Positions 7,431 through 15,709 of a stretch of 64,000 nucleotides of DNA are shown here, piece after piece. Under the pieces are notes generated by a model, which saw nothing but the letters and a program-made list of their open reading frames with translations, made no database searches and was not told where the DNA came from. Numbering within the stretch: the first letter of the stretch is position 1; each line of letters begins with the position of its first letter. The stretch comes from Cellvibrionaceae bacterium (GTDB lineage: Bacteria; Pseudomonadota; Gammaproteobacteria; Pseudomonadales; Cellvibrionaceae): contig JANPZW010000015.1 of assembly GCA_024707385.1 (NCBI GenBank), positions 496,001-560,000 on the forward strand, in the 5' to 3' direction. A program made the position numbers and the translations under genes.

Positions 7431-8034
7431 TGCTCCAGGCTATCGACGAATTTCTCCTCTGTGCCACTCCCGATGCCTGGGTGCAACAGGCGTTGCAGCA
7501 CCCGGAAATATTGCTGATCGATCACGCCAATTGCGAAAAAAAGCCGCGAGCACCGCGCTTAATTTGATGTATCGCTACGTGGACAATTTCGAGCTGCTCA
7601 ATAAAATGTCGCGTTTGGCGCGAGAGGAATTGCGCCACTTCGAGCAAGTGCTGGCGATTATGCAGAAGCGCGGTATTCCGTACAGCCCGGTTTCCGCCTC
7701 GCGTTATGCAGCAGAGCTGCGCAAACACGTACGCACATCCGAACCCTGCAAGTTGGTTGATACCTTGATCGTGGGTGCAATTATCGAGGCGCGTTCCTGC
7801 GAGCGCTTCGCCCGTTTGGCGCCACATCTGGATGATGAACTACAGAAATTCTACGAGTCGCTGTTGAAATCCGAGGCGCGGCATTTTCAGGATTATCTCA
7901 CCTTGGCGAAAAAATCTGCTGACGGTCAATCCATTGATGAACGGGTGACGTTCTTTCTTGAGTTGGAGCGCGACTTGGTGGAGTTGCCGGACGGCGAGTT
8001 CCGCTTTCATTCCGGCATTATGGTCGAGGCGTGA
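7430..8034 (+). CDS. miaE: tRNA-(ms2io6A)-hydroxylase MiaE, split by a -1 frameshift
   Basis: MiaE is a diiron monooxygenase that hydroxylates 2-methylthio-N6-isopentenyl-adenosine at position 37 of tRNA. The first frame (ATG 7430) reads through LLIDHANCEKK and then stops at about 7566. The rest (LNLMYRYVDNFELL, LAREELRHFEQVL, KSEARHFQDY) is in the -1 frame. The Glu and His residues of the ferritin-like diiron site lie in these segments. The change falls at seven A (7536-7542) after GCG. One more A would restore a single MiaE protein of about 201 residues. The same bases read GAA AAA AAG in the first frame, which contains the slippery heptamer A AAA AAG, so recoding is possible, though an assembly deletion is simpler. 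Confidence 0.85.
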
Positions 8035-8051
8035 CCCGCTTCCTGCGGGCC

Positions 8052-8092
8052 TTGATATGAGTCAAAGGCTCCGGAGCCGTTAGGTGTATCAT
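8052..8092 (+). promoter_or_regulatory. FNR/Anr-type box, palindrome and -10 upstream of pckA
   Basis: TTGAT-ATGA-GTCAA (8052-8065) matches the FNR/Anr consensus TTGAT-N4-ATCAA with one mismatch. A perfect 12-base palindrome GGCTCCGGAGCC follows (8067-8078), and a -10-like TATCAT lies at 8087-8092. A transcript starting near 8099 would place the box centre close to -41, the class II activator position. Oxygen- or redox-linked control of pckA is an inference from this geometry. Confidence 0.45.
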
Positions 8093-8120
8093 CGGGCTGT
8101 CACCCTTGTGGAGCAGCGCC

Positions 8121-9728
8121 ATGAAAACAGCACCCGATCTGTCTCGATACGGCATCACGGATGTAAAGGAAATTATCTACAACCCGTCTTATAAGCAGTT
8201 GTTTGAGGAAGAAACCCGCCCTGATCTGGAGGGCTTTGAAAAAGGTGTGGTAACTAAATCCGGTGCTGTGGCTGTGCGCACGGGGATTTTCACCGGGCGC
8301 TCTCCGAAAGATAAATTCATCGTCTACGACGACATCAGCAAAGAACACCTCTGGTGGGATTCCAACGCCTCCCACAACGACAACAAACCCATCACTCCCG
8401 CTGTCTGGTCCGACCTGAAAACGCTGGTTGCCAAACAGCTTTCCGGCAAGCGCCTGTTTGTTATGGATGCCTTCTGCGGTGCCAATGAAAATACCCGCAT
8501 GAAAGTTCGTTTTATTATGGAGGTTGCCTGGCAGGCGCACTTTGTTAAAAACATGTTTATCCGTCCCACCGATGCCGAGCTGGAAAATTACGGCGAGCCG
8601 GATTTTGTGGTGCTGAACGGCTCCAAAACCGGCAATCCGAATTGGCGCGAGCACGGTATGAATTCGGAGGTTTTCACCGTATTCAATATGACCGAAAAAA
8701 TGCAGTTGATCGGCGGGACCTGGTACGGCGGTGAAATGAAAAAAGGTATGTTCGCCATGATGAATTATTATCTGCCGCTTAAGAATATGGCCTCCATGCA
8801 TACCTCAGCGAATATGGGAGAGAGCGGTGATGTGGCGCTGTTTTTTGGTTTGAGCGGCACCGGGAAAACGACGCTGTCCACGGACCCCAAGCGCAAGTTG
8901 ATCGGCGATGATGAACACGGTTGGGACGATGATGGCATCTTCAATTTTGAGGGCGGCTGTTACGCCAAGACGATCGACTTGGACCCGACTAGCGAGCCCG
9001 ATATCTATAACGCGATTCGCCGGGATGCGCTGCTGGAAAATGTGACGGTGGATGATAAGGGAAATATTGATTTTCACGATAGATCCATCACCGAAAACAC
9101 TAGGGTTTCCTACCCTATTTACCACATCGAAAATATTGTCAAACCTGTATCCCGCGGCGGCCATGCGAGCAAGGTGATTTTTCTTACCGCCGATGCGTTC
9201 GGTGTTCTGCCGCCGGTATCTCGGCTCACTCCTGCGCAGACGAAATACCACTTTCTTTCCGGGTTTACCGCCAAGCTTGCTGGCACCGAACGCGGCATCA
9301 ACGAGCCGACTCCCACTTTTTCCGCATGTTTCGGCAAAGCTTTTCTCACGCTCCATCCCGTGAAATACGCTGAAGAACTGGTGAGGCGGATGGATGCGGT
9401 AAACGCGAAAGCGTATCTGGTCAACACCGGCTGGAACGGCACCGGCAAACGCATTTCCATCAAGGCGACCCGCGCCATTATTGATGCGATCCTGGATGAT
9501 TCAATTGAACAGGCCGAGAGTCAAACACTGCCGATTTTCAATCTATCCGTGCCGCGGAGCTTACCGGGTGTCGACAGCACCATTCTGGATCCCCGAAATA
9601 CTTATGCGGATCAACAGGAATGGCAGCGAAAAGCCGAAAAACTGGCCACGCTATTTATTGAGAATTTTGTGAAATTTACCGATACGGCGGAAGGTCGGGT
9701 GCTGGTGGCGGCGGGTCCGAAGCTATAA
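8121..9728 (+). CDS. pckA: Phosphoenolpyruvate carboxykinase (ATP)
   Basis: The 535-residue enzyme converts oxaloacetate and ATP to phosphoenolpyruvate, CO2 and ADP, the entry step of gluconeogenesis. It shows the ATP-type signature: RTGIFTGRSPKDKF near the N-terminus, the P-loop GLSGTGKTTLS, and the metal-site segment IGDDEHGWDDDG. Length fits the family. ATG 8121 follows GGAG; an in-frame ATG at 8106 lies upstream of that ribosome-binding site. It is a single-gene unit facing lpxH tail to tail, with an FNR-type box upstream. Confidence 0.96.
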   Translation: MKTAPDLSRYGITDVKEIIYNPSYKQLFEEETRPDLEGFEKGVVTKSGAVAVRTGIFTGRSPKDKFIVYDDISKEHLWWDSNASHNDNKPITPAVWSDLKTLVAKQLSGKRLFVMDAFCGANENTRMKVRFIMEVAWQAHFVKNMFIRPTDAELENYGEPDFVVLNGSKTGNPNWREHGMNSEVFTVFNMTEKMQLIGGTWYGGEMKKGMFAMMNYYLPLKNMASMHTSANMGESGDVALFFGLSGTGKTTLSTDPKRKLIGDDEHGWDDDGIFNFEGGCYAKTIDLDPTSEPDIYNAIRRDALLENVTVDDKGNIDFHDRSITENTRVSYPIYHIENIVKPVSRGGHASKVIFLTADAFGVLPPVSRLTPAQTKYHFLSGFTAKLAGTERGINEPTPTFSACFGKAFLTLHPVKYAEELVRRMDAVNAKAYLVNTGWNGTGKRISIKATRAIIDAILDDSIEQAESQTLPIFNLSVPRSLPGVDSTILDPRNTYADQQEWQRKAEKLATLFIENFVKFTDTAEGRVLVAAGPKL

Positions 9729-9768
9729 AGCTTCCGCGACCCGATTACGCAGTAGCAATGTATTGCGC

Positions 9769-10497
9769 TTAGGATTTGAGATCGTATTGAATTAAATTGA
9801 TTTTCTGATGTTCCGCTTTTAGATACCAACCGGTTGTGCTGCTCCAATCCCCCAAAACCCATCGCTCCGCTGGGGCTTCGTTTATCTCCAAAGAGTGGTG
9901 GGCCGGGCGGTGGGTGTGGCCGTGAATCAGGAGATCGACCCCGGCGGCTTGCATGATTTTTTCGACTTCGTCCTGCGACACATCCAGGATGTCTTCCGCT
10001 TTCATGACGTTCAGGGATTTGCTCTTCTGGCGCAGATCCGCCGCCATCTGGCGTCGCTGTGGCAAGGGCAGACTCAGCACTTGTTGCTGCCACGCCGGGT
10101 TGCGCACCATTGCGCGGAACTTCAGATATTCCACATCCTGCGTACACAAAGTATCGCCATGCATGATCAAGGCTTTTCTGCCGTCGAGATCGATAAGATC
10201 TGCTTCTGGCAGCAGGGTAAGGCCCGTGTCCTGGGCGAATTTTTCCCCGATTAAAAAATCACGATTGCCATGCAGGAAAAAAACTTCGTGGTTTTGCGCA
10301 TACTCGTGCAAACGACTTTTTATTTCATTTACCAGGGCATCATCGTCATCGTCGCCGATCCAGGCGTCAAAAAAATCCCCCAGAATATAAAGCCGTTTTG
10401 CATCAGCAGCCTGTTGCCGCAAAAAGTGAAAAAAACCGCTGACAATTTCCGGCGAGTGATGACCGAGGTGGAGATCAGAAATGAACAGGCTTGGCAT
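9769..10497 (-). CDS. lpxH: UDP-2,3-diacylglucosamine diphosphatase
   Basis: LpxH hydrolyses UDP-2,3-diacylglucosamine to lipid X and UMP, the fourth step of lipid A synthesis, at the inner face of the inner membrane. All calcineurin-like metallophosphoesterase motifs are present in order: SDLHLG, GDFFDAWIGDDD, HGNRDFLIG, MHGDTLC and HGHTHRP. The start at MPSLFISDLHLG (10497) gives 242 residues, close to the family length, although no Shine-Dalgarno is evident. It lies 70 bases downstream of ppiB on the same strand, the usual Pseudomonas order. Confidence 0.95.
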   Translation of the reverse strand: MPSLFISDLHLGHHSPEIVSGFFHFLRQQAADAKRLYILGDFFDAWIGDDDDDALVNEIKSRLHEYAQNHEVFFLHGNRDFLIGEKFAQDTGLTLLPEADLIDLDGRKALIMHGDTLCTQDVEYLKFRAMVRNPAWQQQVLSLPLPQRRQMAADLRQKSKSLNVMKAEDILDVSQDEVEKIMQAAGVDLLIHGHTHRPAHHSLEINEAPAERWVLGDWSSTTGWYLKAEHQKINLIQYDLKS

Positions 10498-10525
10498 AAG
10501 GAGGGGGATGTTGGGAGATTTCAAG

Positions 10526-10552
10526 CGGCTCCACAGCACAGCGGTGGAGCCG
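10526..10552 (-). terminator. Hairpin between ppiB and lpxH
   Basis: CGGCTCCAC (10526-10534) and GTGGAGCCG (10544-10552) form a 9-bp stem with a 9-base loop in the ppiB-lpxH spacer. There is no U-tract on the transcribed strand, so it may be a processing or stabilising hairpin within an operon and not a full terminator. Confidence 0.45.
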
Positions 10553-10567
10553 GGTAGGGTGAGCAGA

Positions 10568-11062
10568 TCAATCCTGTACGGTGACGCGCTCAATAACCAC
10601 AGTTTCCACTGGTACGTCCTGGTGCATTCCCTGGCTGGAGGTTTTGACGTTTTTGATCTTGGTTACCACGTCAATTCCCTTGGTCACTTTACCGAAAACG
10701 CAGTAGCCCCAGCCCTGTGACGTTTTATTTTTGTGATTGAGGAAATCATTGTCTTTGACGTTGATAAAAAACTGCGCAGTGGCGCTGTGGGGATCGGAAG
10801 TGCGGGCCATGGCGATGGTGCCGGTATTGTTGGGCAGGCCGTTGTCCGCTTCGTTTTCGATCGGCGCATTGGTTTTTTTCTGTTCCATTCCTTCGGTGAA
10901 ACCGCCGCCTTGAATCATGAAATTATTGATCACGCGGTGAAAAATGGTGCCGTCGTAAAAGCCGTCTGCGGCGTATTGGCGGAAGTTGGCCGCCGTCTTT
11001 GGCGCCTTGTCAAAATCCAATTCCAGTTCGATGTCGCCGTAGTTGGTGTGAAGGGTAATCAT
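10568..11062 (-). CDS. ppiB: Cytosolic peptidyl-prolyl cis-trans isomerase B
   Basis: This 164-residue single-domain cyclophilin has no signal peptide. Active-site segments are FHRVINNFMIQGGGF (catalytic Arg), GTIAMARTSDPHSATAQFFINV and YCVFGKV. It speeds folding by prolyl isomerisation in the cytoplasm. AGGAG lies upstream of ATG 11062. It is divergent from glnS, and lpxH follows it. Confidence 0.95.
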   Translation of the reverse strand: MITLHTNYGDIELELDFDKAPKTAANFRQYAADGFYDGTIFHRVINNFMIQGGGFTEGMEQKKTNAPIENEADNGLPNNTGTIAMARTSDPHSATAQFFINVKDNDFLNHKNKTSQGWGYCVFGKVTKGIDVVTKIKNVKTSSQGMHQDVPVETVVIERVTVQD

Positions 11063-11113
11063 TGCAACAACTCCTATTCAATTTGGACGTGGCTCCGCAG
11101 CCAGCGAGCCGGC

Positions 11114-11119
11114 TATAAT
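11114..11119 (+). promoter_or_regulatory. -10 element for glnS
   Basis: A consensus TATAAT lies 51 bases before the glnS start in the ppiB/glnS divergent spacer. The nearest -35-like TTGGAC (11083-11088) is 25 bases away, too far for standard spacing. Confidence 0.35.
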
Positions 11120-11170
11120 ACGCGCTTTGTGCCAAAACCGAAACCCGAATCGCTGACCAGATCCTCTCTT

Positions 11171-12835
11171 ATGACTGATGAAAACAAGCCTTTGAACTTC
11201 CTCGAGCAAATCATTCAACGCGATCTCGAAGAGGGCAAATATCAGCAGATCACTACACGTTTTCCGCCTGAACCCAACGGTTACCTGCACATTGGCCACG
11301 CAAAGTCCATTTGCTTGAATTTTGGTCTGGCGGAAAAATTCGGTGGGCGTTGCAACCTGCGTTTTGACGACACCAACCCTGCCAAAGAAGACCAGGAATA
11401 TGTACAGGCGATTATGGATGATGTGCGCTGGCTGGGTTTCCATTGGGACGGCGAGGTGCGTTACGCCTCCAGCTATTTTGATCAGCTGTACCAGTGGGCG
11501 ATTTATCTGATTGAAGCGGGTAAAGCCTACGTGTGCCATCTCAGCCCTGATCAGGCGCGGGAATATCGCGGCACTCTGACCGAGCCGGGCAAAAATTCGC
11601 CTTATCGCGATCGCTCCGTGGCGGAGAATTTGGAGTGGTTTGAAAAAATGCGCTCCGGAGCTTTGGCCGATGGTGAATGTGTGTTGCGCGCGCGCATCGA
11701 TATGGCTCACGGCAACATTAATATGCGCGATCCGATTTTGTATCGCATTCGCAAACAGACTCACCATCAGACCGGTGATAAGTGGTGCATTTATCCCACC
11801 TATGATTACGCTCACGGACAGGGTGATGCGATCGAAGGTGTGACCCATTCCATTTGTACTCTGGAGTTCGCGGACCACAAGCCTTTGTACGATTGGCTGA
11901 TCGACAACCTGCCTGTGCCCGCGCAGCCGCGCCAATACGAATTCGGTCGGCTCAATCTCAACTACACCATCACATCCAAACGCAAACTGAAGCAGTTGGT
12001 CGATGAAGGTTATGTCGATGGCTGGAGTGACCCGCGCATGCCCACCATCGCCGGTTTCCGTCGCCGTGGTTATACCCCGGCAGCGATCCGAAAATTCTGC
12101 GAAATGATTGGTGTGACTCGCGCCGACGGCGTGGTTGATGTGGCTATGCTGGAACATGCGATCCGCGATGATCTCGACAAAAACGCACCTCGCGCCATGG
12201 TGGTTTTGCGCCCGTTGAAAGTTGTACTCACCAATGTGCCGGAACAACACTTCGAAGATCTGGTGGCCAAGGGGCACCCCCATCGCGACGATTTGCCGGA
12301 CCGGCAGTTGCCGTTCGGGCGCGAGATCTATATTGATCAGGACGATTTCCGCGAGGAGGCCAACAAAAAATATAAGCGCCTGGTGCTGGGTAAACGAGTT
12401 CGTTTGCGCAACGCTTACGTCATCGAAGCGGAGCAAGCCATCAAAGATCCAAATGGCGCGATTGTCGAAGTCCGCGCGCGTTTGATTGAAGACACTTTGG
12501 GCAAGGACCCTCAGGACGGCAATAAACCCAAAGGTGTTATCCAGTGGGTGGCGGCGCACCGCTGCGCGGATCTCGAAGTCCGCCTTTATGATCGGCTGTT
12601 TACCGACCCAGCGCCGGACGCGGGCGATAAAAATTTCCTCGACTTCATCAATCCGGAAAGTCTCACGGTGCAGCACAACTGCAAAGGCGAAATTTCCCTG
12701 TTGGATAGCGTTGCGGGAACGTCCTATCAGTTTGAGCGCGAGGGTTATTTCTGTCTCGACTCCGCCAGCGAAGGCATGGTTTTCAATCGCACCATCAGTT
12801 TGAAAGACTCCTTCGGCAAGGGTGATGAGCAATGA
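11171..12835 (+). CDS. glnS: Glutamine--tRNA ligase
   Basis: GlnRS charges tRNA-Gln. The 554-residue protein carries FPPEPNGYLHIGHAKS (HIGH motif), the class I catalytic fold, an ITSKRKL KMSKS-type loop, and the two C-terminal beta-barrels that read the anticodon. The start MTDENKPLNFLEQII (11171) agrees with the family; the frame is open further upstream, but that part is not GlnRS-like. Its stop overlaps the cysS start by 4 bases (ATGA), so the two synthetases are translationally coupled. Confidence 0.96.
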   Translation: MTDENKPLNFLEQIIQRDLEEGKYQQITTRFPPEPNGYLHIGHAKSICLNFGLAEKFGGRCNLRFDDTNPAKEDQEYVQAIMDDVRWLGFHWDGEVRYASSYFDQLYQWAIYLIEAGKAYVCHLSPDQAREYRGTLTEPGKNSPYRDRSVAENLEWFEKMRSGALADGECVLRARIDMAHGNINMRDPILYRIRKQTHHQTGDKWCIYPTYDYAHGQGDAIEGVTHSICTLEFADHKPLYDWLIDNLPVPAQPRQYEFGRLNLNYTITSKRKLKQLVDEGYVDGWSDPRMPTIAGFRRRGYTPAAIRKFCEMIGVTRADGVVDVAMLEHAIRDDLDKNAPRAMVVLRPLKVVLTNVPEQHFEDLVAKGHPHRDDLPDRQLPFGREIYIDQDDFREEANKKYKRLVLGKRVRLRNAYVIEAEQAIKDPNGAIVEVRARLIEDTLGKDPQDGNKPKGVIQWVAAHRCADLEVRLYDRLFTDPAPDAGDKNFLDFINPESLTVQHNCKGEISLLDSVAGTSYQFEREGYFCLDSASEGMVFNRTISLKDSFGKGDEQ

Positions 12836-14211
12836 CGCTGCACCTCTACAACACGCGGACGCGGCAGAAGGAGATTTTTGAGCCCATCACGCCCGACAGC
12901 GTAAAGATGTATGTATGCGGGCCGACCGTGTACAACCTCGTTCACATTGGCAACGCCCGTCCGGTGGTGGTGTTCGACACCTTGTTCCGCGTGCTGCGCA
13001 GCCTGTATGCGGAAGTGATCTACGCGCGCAATATCACCGACATCGACGACAAGATCATGAAAGCGGCGCGGGAGAACAACGAATCCATCGCCGATCTTTC
13101 CGCGCGTTATGCGGCGGAATATCAAAAGGACATGGCGGCTCTGCTGAACCTGGAGCCCACCATTACACCTTACGCCACTCATCATGTCGGCGAGATGATT
13201 GCCATGGTGGAAGCGCTATTGCAGCGCGGTCACGCCTATGTGGCGGAAAATCATGTGCTTTTTGATGTGAAATCCATGCCGGATTACGGGCGTCTATCCA
13301 ACCGCTCTTTGGATGACATGCTCGAAGGCGCGCGGGTGGAAGTGGCGCCCTATAAAAAATACGGCGGCGATTTTGTGTTGTGGAAACCATCGTCGGACAG
13401 CGAGCCCGGTTGGGACAGCCCCTGGGGGCGCGGTCGTCCCGGTTGGCATCTCGAATGTTCGGCGATGATTGAGAAACATCTGGGCCACACAATCGACATT
13501 CACGGTGGCGGACGCGATCTTATTTTCCCGCACCATGAAAATGAATTGGCCCAAAGCCAGTGCGCCCACGGCGGTACGGAGTACGTGCGCTATTGGATGC
13601 ACAACGGCTATATCAATATCGACGGCGAGAAAATGTCCAAGTCCCTGGGCAATTTCCGTTGGGTCCGCGATCTGCTTGAGCAGTTTCCCGGCGAAGTTAT
13701 ACGCTTCGCGCTGCTGTCGGCTCATTATCGTTCCGAGCTGGATTTTTCCGCGGCGTTGCTCGAGCAATCACGCGCTAGCCTGGATTCTCTATACGGTGCT
13801 CTGCGCAAAGTCAAAGATGTCGAGGCCGCAGCTGTTGATGTGGCAGCAAGCCCTATTTACCAAGCTCTGCTCGATGACTTGAATACACCGCTCGCCATCA
13901 GCGCGTTGCATGATCTGGCCCGCCGCATCAACAAAAGCGAAGGGCCGGAGCTGGCGCAGTTGAAGGGCGAAATACTGGCCGGCGCTGGCTTGATGGGATT
14001 GCTGCCACGGGATCCGGATGTCTGGTTCCAGGGCGACGCCTCTGCCACCGGTATTGATGCGGCTCAGGTGGAGGCATTGATCGCCGAGCGTCAGCAGGCC
14101 AAGCTGGATAAAAACTACGCGCGCGCGGATGCCATTCGCCAGGAGTTGAAAGCCATGGGGGTAGTGCTGGAGGACTCAAAACAGGGCACCACCTGGAAGA
14201 TCGAGAACTGA
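12832..14211 (+). CDS. cysS: Cysteine--tRNA ligase
   Basis: CysRS, 459 residues, charges tRNA-Cys. Visible signatures are MYVCGPTVYNLVHIGNAR (first zinc Cys and HIGH motif), HLECSAM (second zinc Cys), HHENELAQS (zinc His) and KMSKSLGNF. The C-terminal segment with LIAERQQAKLDKNYARAD is the usual tRNA-binding end. The gene overlaps glnS by 4 bases and is followed by a GC-rich hairpin. Confidence 0.97.
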   Translation: MTLHLYNTRTRQKEIFEPITPDSVKMYVCGPTVYNLVHIGNARPVVVFDTLFRVLRSLYAEVIYARNITDIDDKIMKAARENNESIADLSARYAAEYQKDMAALLNLEPTITPYATHHVGEMIAMVEALLQRGHAYVAENHVLFDVKSMPDYGRLSNRSLDDMLEGARVEVAPYKKYGGDFVLWKPSSDSEPGWDSPWGRGRPGWHLECSAMIEKHLGHTIDIHGGGRDLIFPHHENELAQSQCAHGGTEYVRYWMHNGYINIDGEKMSKSLGNFRWVRDLLEQFPGEVIRFALLSAHYRSELDFSAALLEQSRASLDSLYGALRKVKDVEAAAVDVAASPIYQALLDDLNTPLAISALHDLARRINKSEGPELAQLKGEILAGAGLMGLLPRDPDVWFQGDASATGIDAAQVEALIAERQQAKLDKNYARADAIRQELKAMGVVLEDSKQGTTWKIEN

Positions 14212-14220
14212 TACGAGTCT

Positions 14221-14241
14221 TGCCGGGCCTGCCGCCCGGCA
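14221..14241 (+). terminator. Hairpin after cysS
   Basis: TGCCGGGC (14221-14228) and GCCCGGCA (14234-14241) form a perfect 8-bp stem with a 5-base loop, starting 10 bases after the cysS stop. There is no T-run, so its terminator strength is uncertain. Confidence 0.5.
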
Positions 14242-14265
14242 CGCTTAACGCTGGGGCGATCGTTT

Positions 14266-14868
14266 GTGGAATCACATCTGTGGAATAAAGCTGCGATTAG
14301 CCAATTTCTCCTCGCCTTTCTCCGCGAGCACAATGCTCCCGTCAGCGAGCACGATCTGATTCGCCACCTCGACAGCCACCAGTGTTTTGCCGCCTTTGCC
14401 AACGAGCCGGCCAATCTCCGTTTATTTCGCAAACATTTCATCACCCGGCACTGTCTCTATGGTCTGCAGGGGGAGGTCGGCACGGACTGGCAGTTGGATC
14501 TCGGGCCTATCCACATCAATCTGCAGAAAAAGCCTCCTGCGACGGATTCCGCTTCAGGCCATCCAAGCCTGTTAGACGCCGCCCTGCGCGGGTACTACCT
14601 GGATCTCCGCAATCTGGATCGGGCGAACGTGGAGTCGGTGGAAACCTTGTTAAAAGATTTCTGGCGGAAGTTTGCGGCGGCTGACAAAAGCCTTGGGGCC
14701 CTGGCTGTGCTGGATCTGAAAGAGGGCGCCGAGTGGGCAGATGTGCAAAAAGCCTATAGGCGTAAAGTACAACGGCTGCACCCAGACCGCGGTGGCACCG
14801 CCGCTGAATTTGCGGTTGTGCAGGAAGCCTACGAAATATTGCAACAGCGCTTTGGTCAACAGCGCTGA
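14266..14868 (+). CDS. DnaJ-related protein with a C-terminal J domain
   Basis: The 200-residue protein has the DNAJ_related N-terminal region (AISQFLLAFLREHNAPVSEHDL, FRKHFITRHCLYGLQ), a middle region where LLDAALRGYYLDLRNLD is typical, and a C-terminal J domain with RLHPDRGG, so the HPD tripeptide is intact. It should stimulate an Hsp70 ATPase (DnaK). Clients are unknown. The start is a GTG at 14266. It precedes djlA on the same strand, so two J proteins are neighbours. Confidence 0.85.
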   Translation: MESHLWNKAAISQFLLAFLREHNAPVSEHDLIRHLDSHQCFAAFANEPANLRLFRKHFITRHCLYGLQGEVGTDWQLDLGPIHINLQKKPPATDSASGHPSLLDAALRGYYLDLRNLDRANVESVETLLKDFWRKFAAADKSLGALAVLDLKEGAEWADVQKAYRRKVQRLHPDRGGTAAEFAVVQEAYEILQQRFGQQR

Positions 14869-14896
14869 ACAGACATTAACAATCTGAGAGGTGTAC

Positions 14897-15709
14897 GTGA
14901 GCTGGATCGGTCGGATCGTTGGATTTTTGTTGGGTTGGGCCATGGGCAAATGGCTGGGGGCGTTGATCGGTTTTGTCGCCGGCTACTATTTTGATCGCGC
15001 CTGGAAAAACTTTCGCGCCCAGTTCAACCCGGAGCAGCGTCGCAAGATGGAGCTGGCAATGTTTCACACCATCTTTCCGCTGCTGGGGCGTATCGCCAAA
15101 GCGGATGGTCGGGTGTCCGAGCAGGAGATTCAGGCGGCGGAAGTGATGATGGATCGGATGCAGCTACCGGCCGATATGCGGGAAGAAGCCAAGCGCCTGT
15201 TCAAACGCGGTGTTCAGCCGGATTTTGATCTCAGTGCCACTATGGCGGAATTCATCGCGATTGCCGCCGCTTATCCCCATCTCAAACAGCTGCTGCTGGT
15301 ATACCTCATTACCATGGCCATGTCCGACCATGAGCTGCATGACGAAGAAGTTGCGGTTCTCCGTGAAGTGGCGCTCTTGCTCGGTTATTCCACCGCCGCG
15401 TTCAATCATCTGCTGCGCATGGTGCAGGCGCAGAACCAGTTTCAGCAGCGGCGCTATGGCTACAGTGGCGGCGGGCAAACAGCTGAAGAGCCGCGGGTGG
15501 ACAAACTCGCTGTGGCGTATGAGGCCCTGGGAGTTACACCGCAAGCATCGGGTGACGAGATCAAACGGGCTTACCGCAAGCTGATGAGCCAATATCACCC
15601 GGACAAACTGGTGGGGCAGGGCGTACCTGAGGAAATGGTAAAGGTGGCGACCGAGCGCTCGCAGGAAATTCAGGCCGCCTATGACTTGATCAAAAAGAGC
15701 CGCGCATGA
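14897..15709 (+). CDS. djlA: Membrane-anchored co-chaperone DjlA
   Basis: DjlA is an inner-membrane DnaJ-like protein that recruits DnaK and has been linked to envelope signalling. The 270-residue sequence has a Gly-rich N-terminal membrane segment (GRIVGFLLGWAMGKWLG), a TerB-like central domain (GRIAKADGRVSEQEI, MSDHELHDEE) and a C-terminal J domain with YHPDKL. GTG 14897 is chosen because GAGAGG lies 5 bases upstream; GTG 14891 overlaps that site. The stop overlaps the start of the nuclease gene (ATGA). Confidence 0.92.
   Translation: MSWIGRIVGFLLGWAMGKWLGALIGFVAGYYFDRAWKNFRAQFNPEQRRKMELAMFHTIFPLLGRIAKADGRVSEQEIQAAEVMMDRMQLPADMREEAKRLFKRGVQPDFDLSATMAEFIAIAAAYPHLKQLLLVYLITMAMSDHELHDEEVAVLREVALLLGYSTAAFNHLLRMVQAQNQFQQRRYGYSGGGQTAEEPRVDKLAVAYEALGVTPQASGDEIKRAYRKLMSQYHPDKLVGQGVPEEMVKVATERSQEIQAAYDLIKKSRA

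Noticed and set aside
11078..12832. A 584-codon open frame antisense to glnS
   Set aside because: It mirrors the codons of glnS, has no ribosome-binding site, and its translation looks like no protein family.
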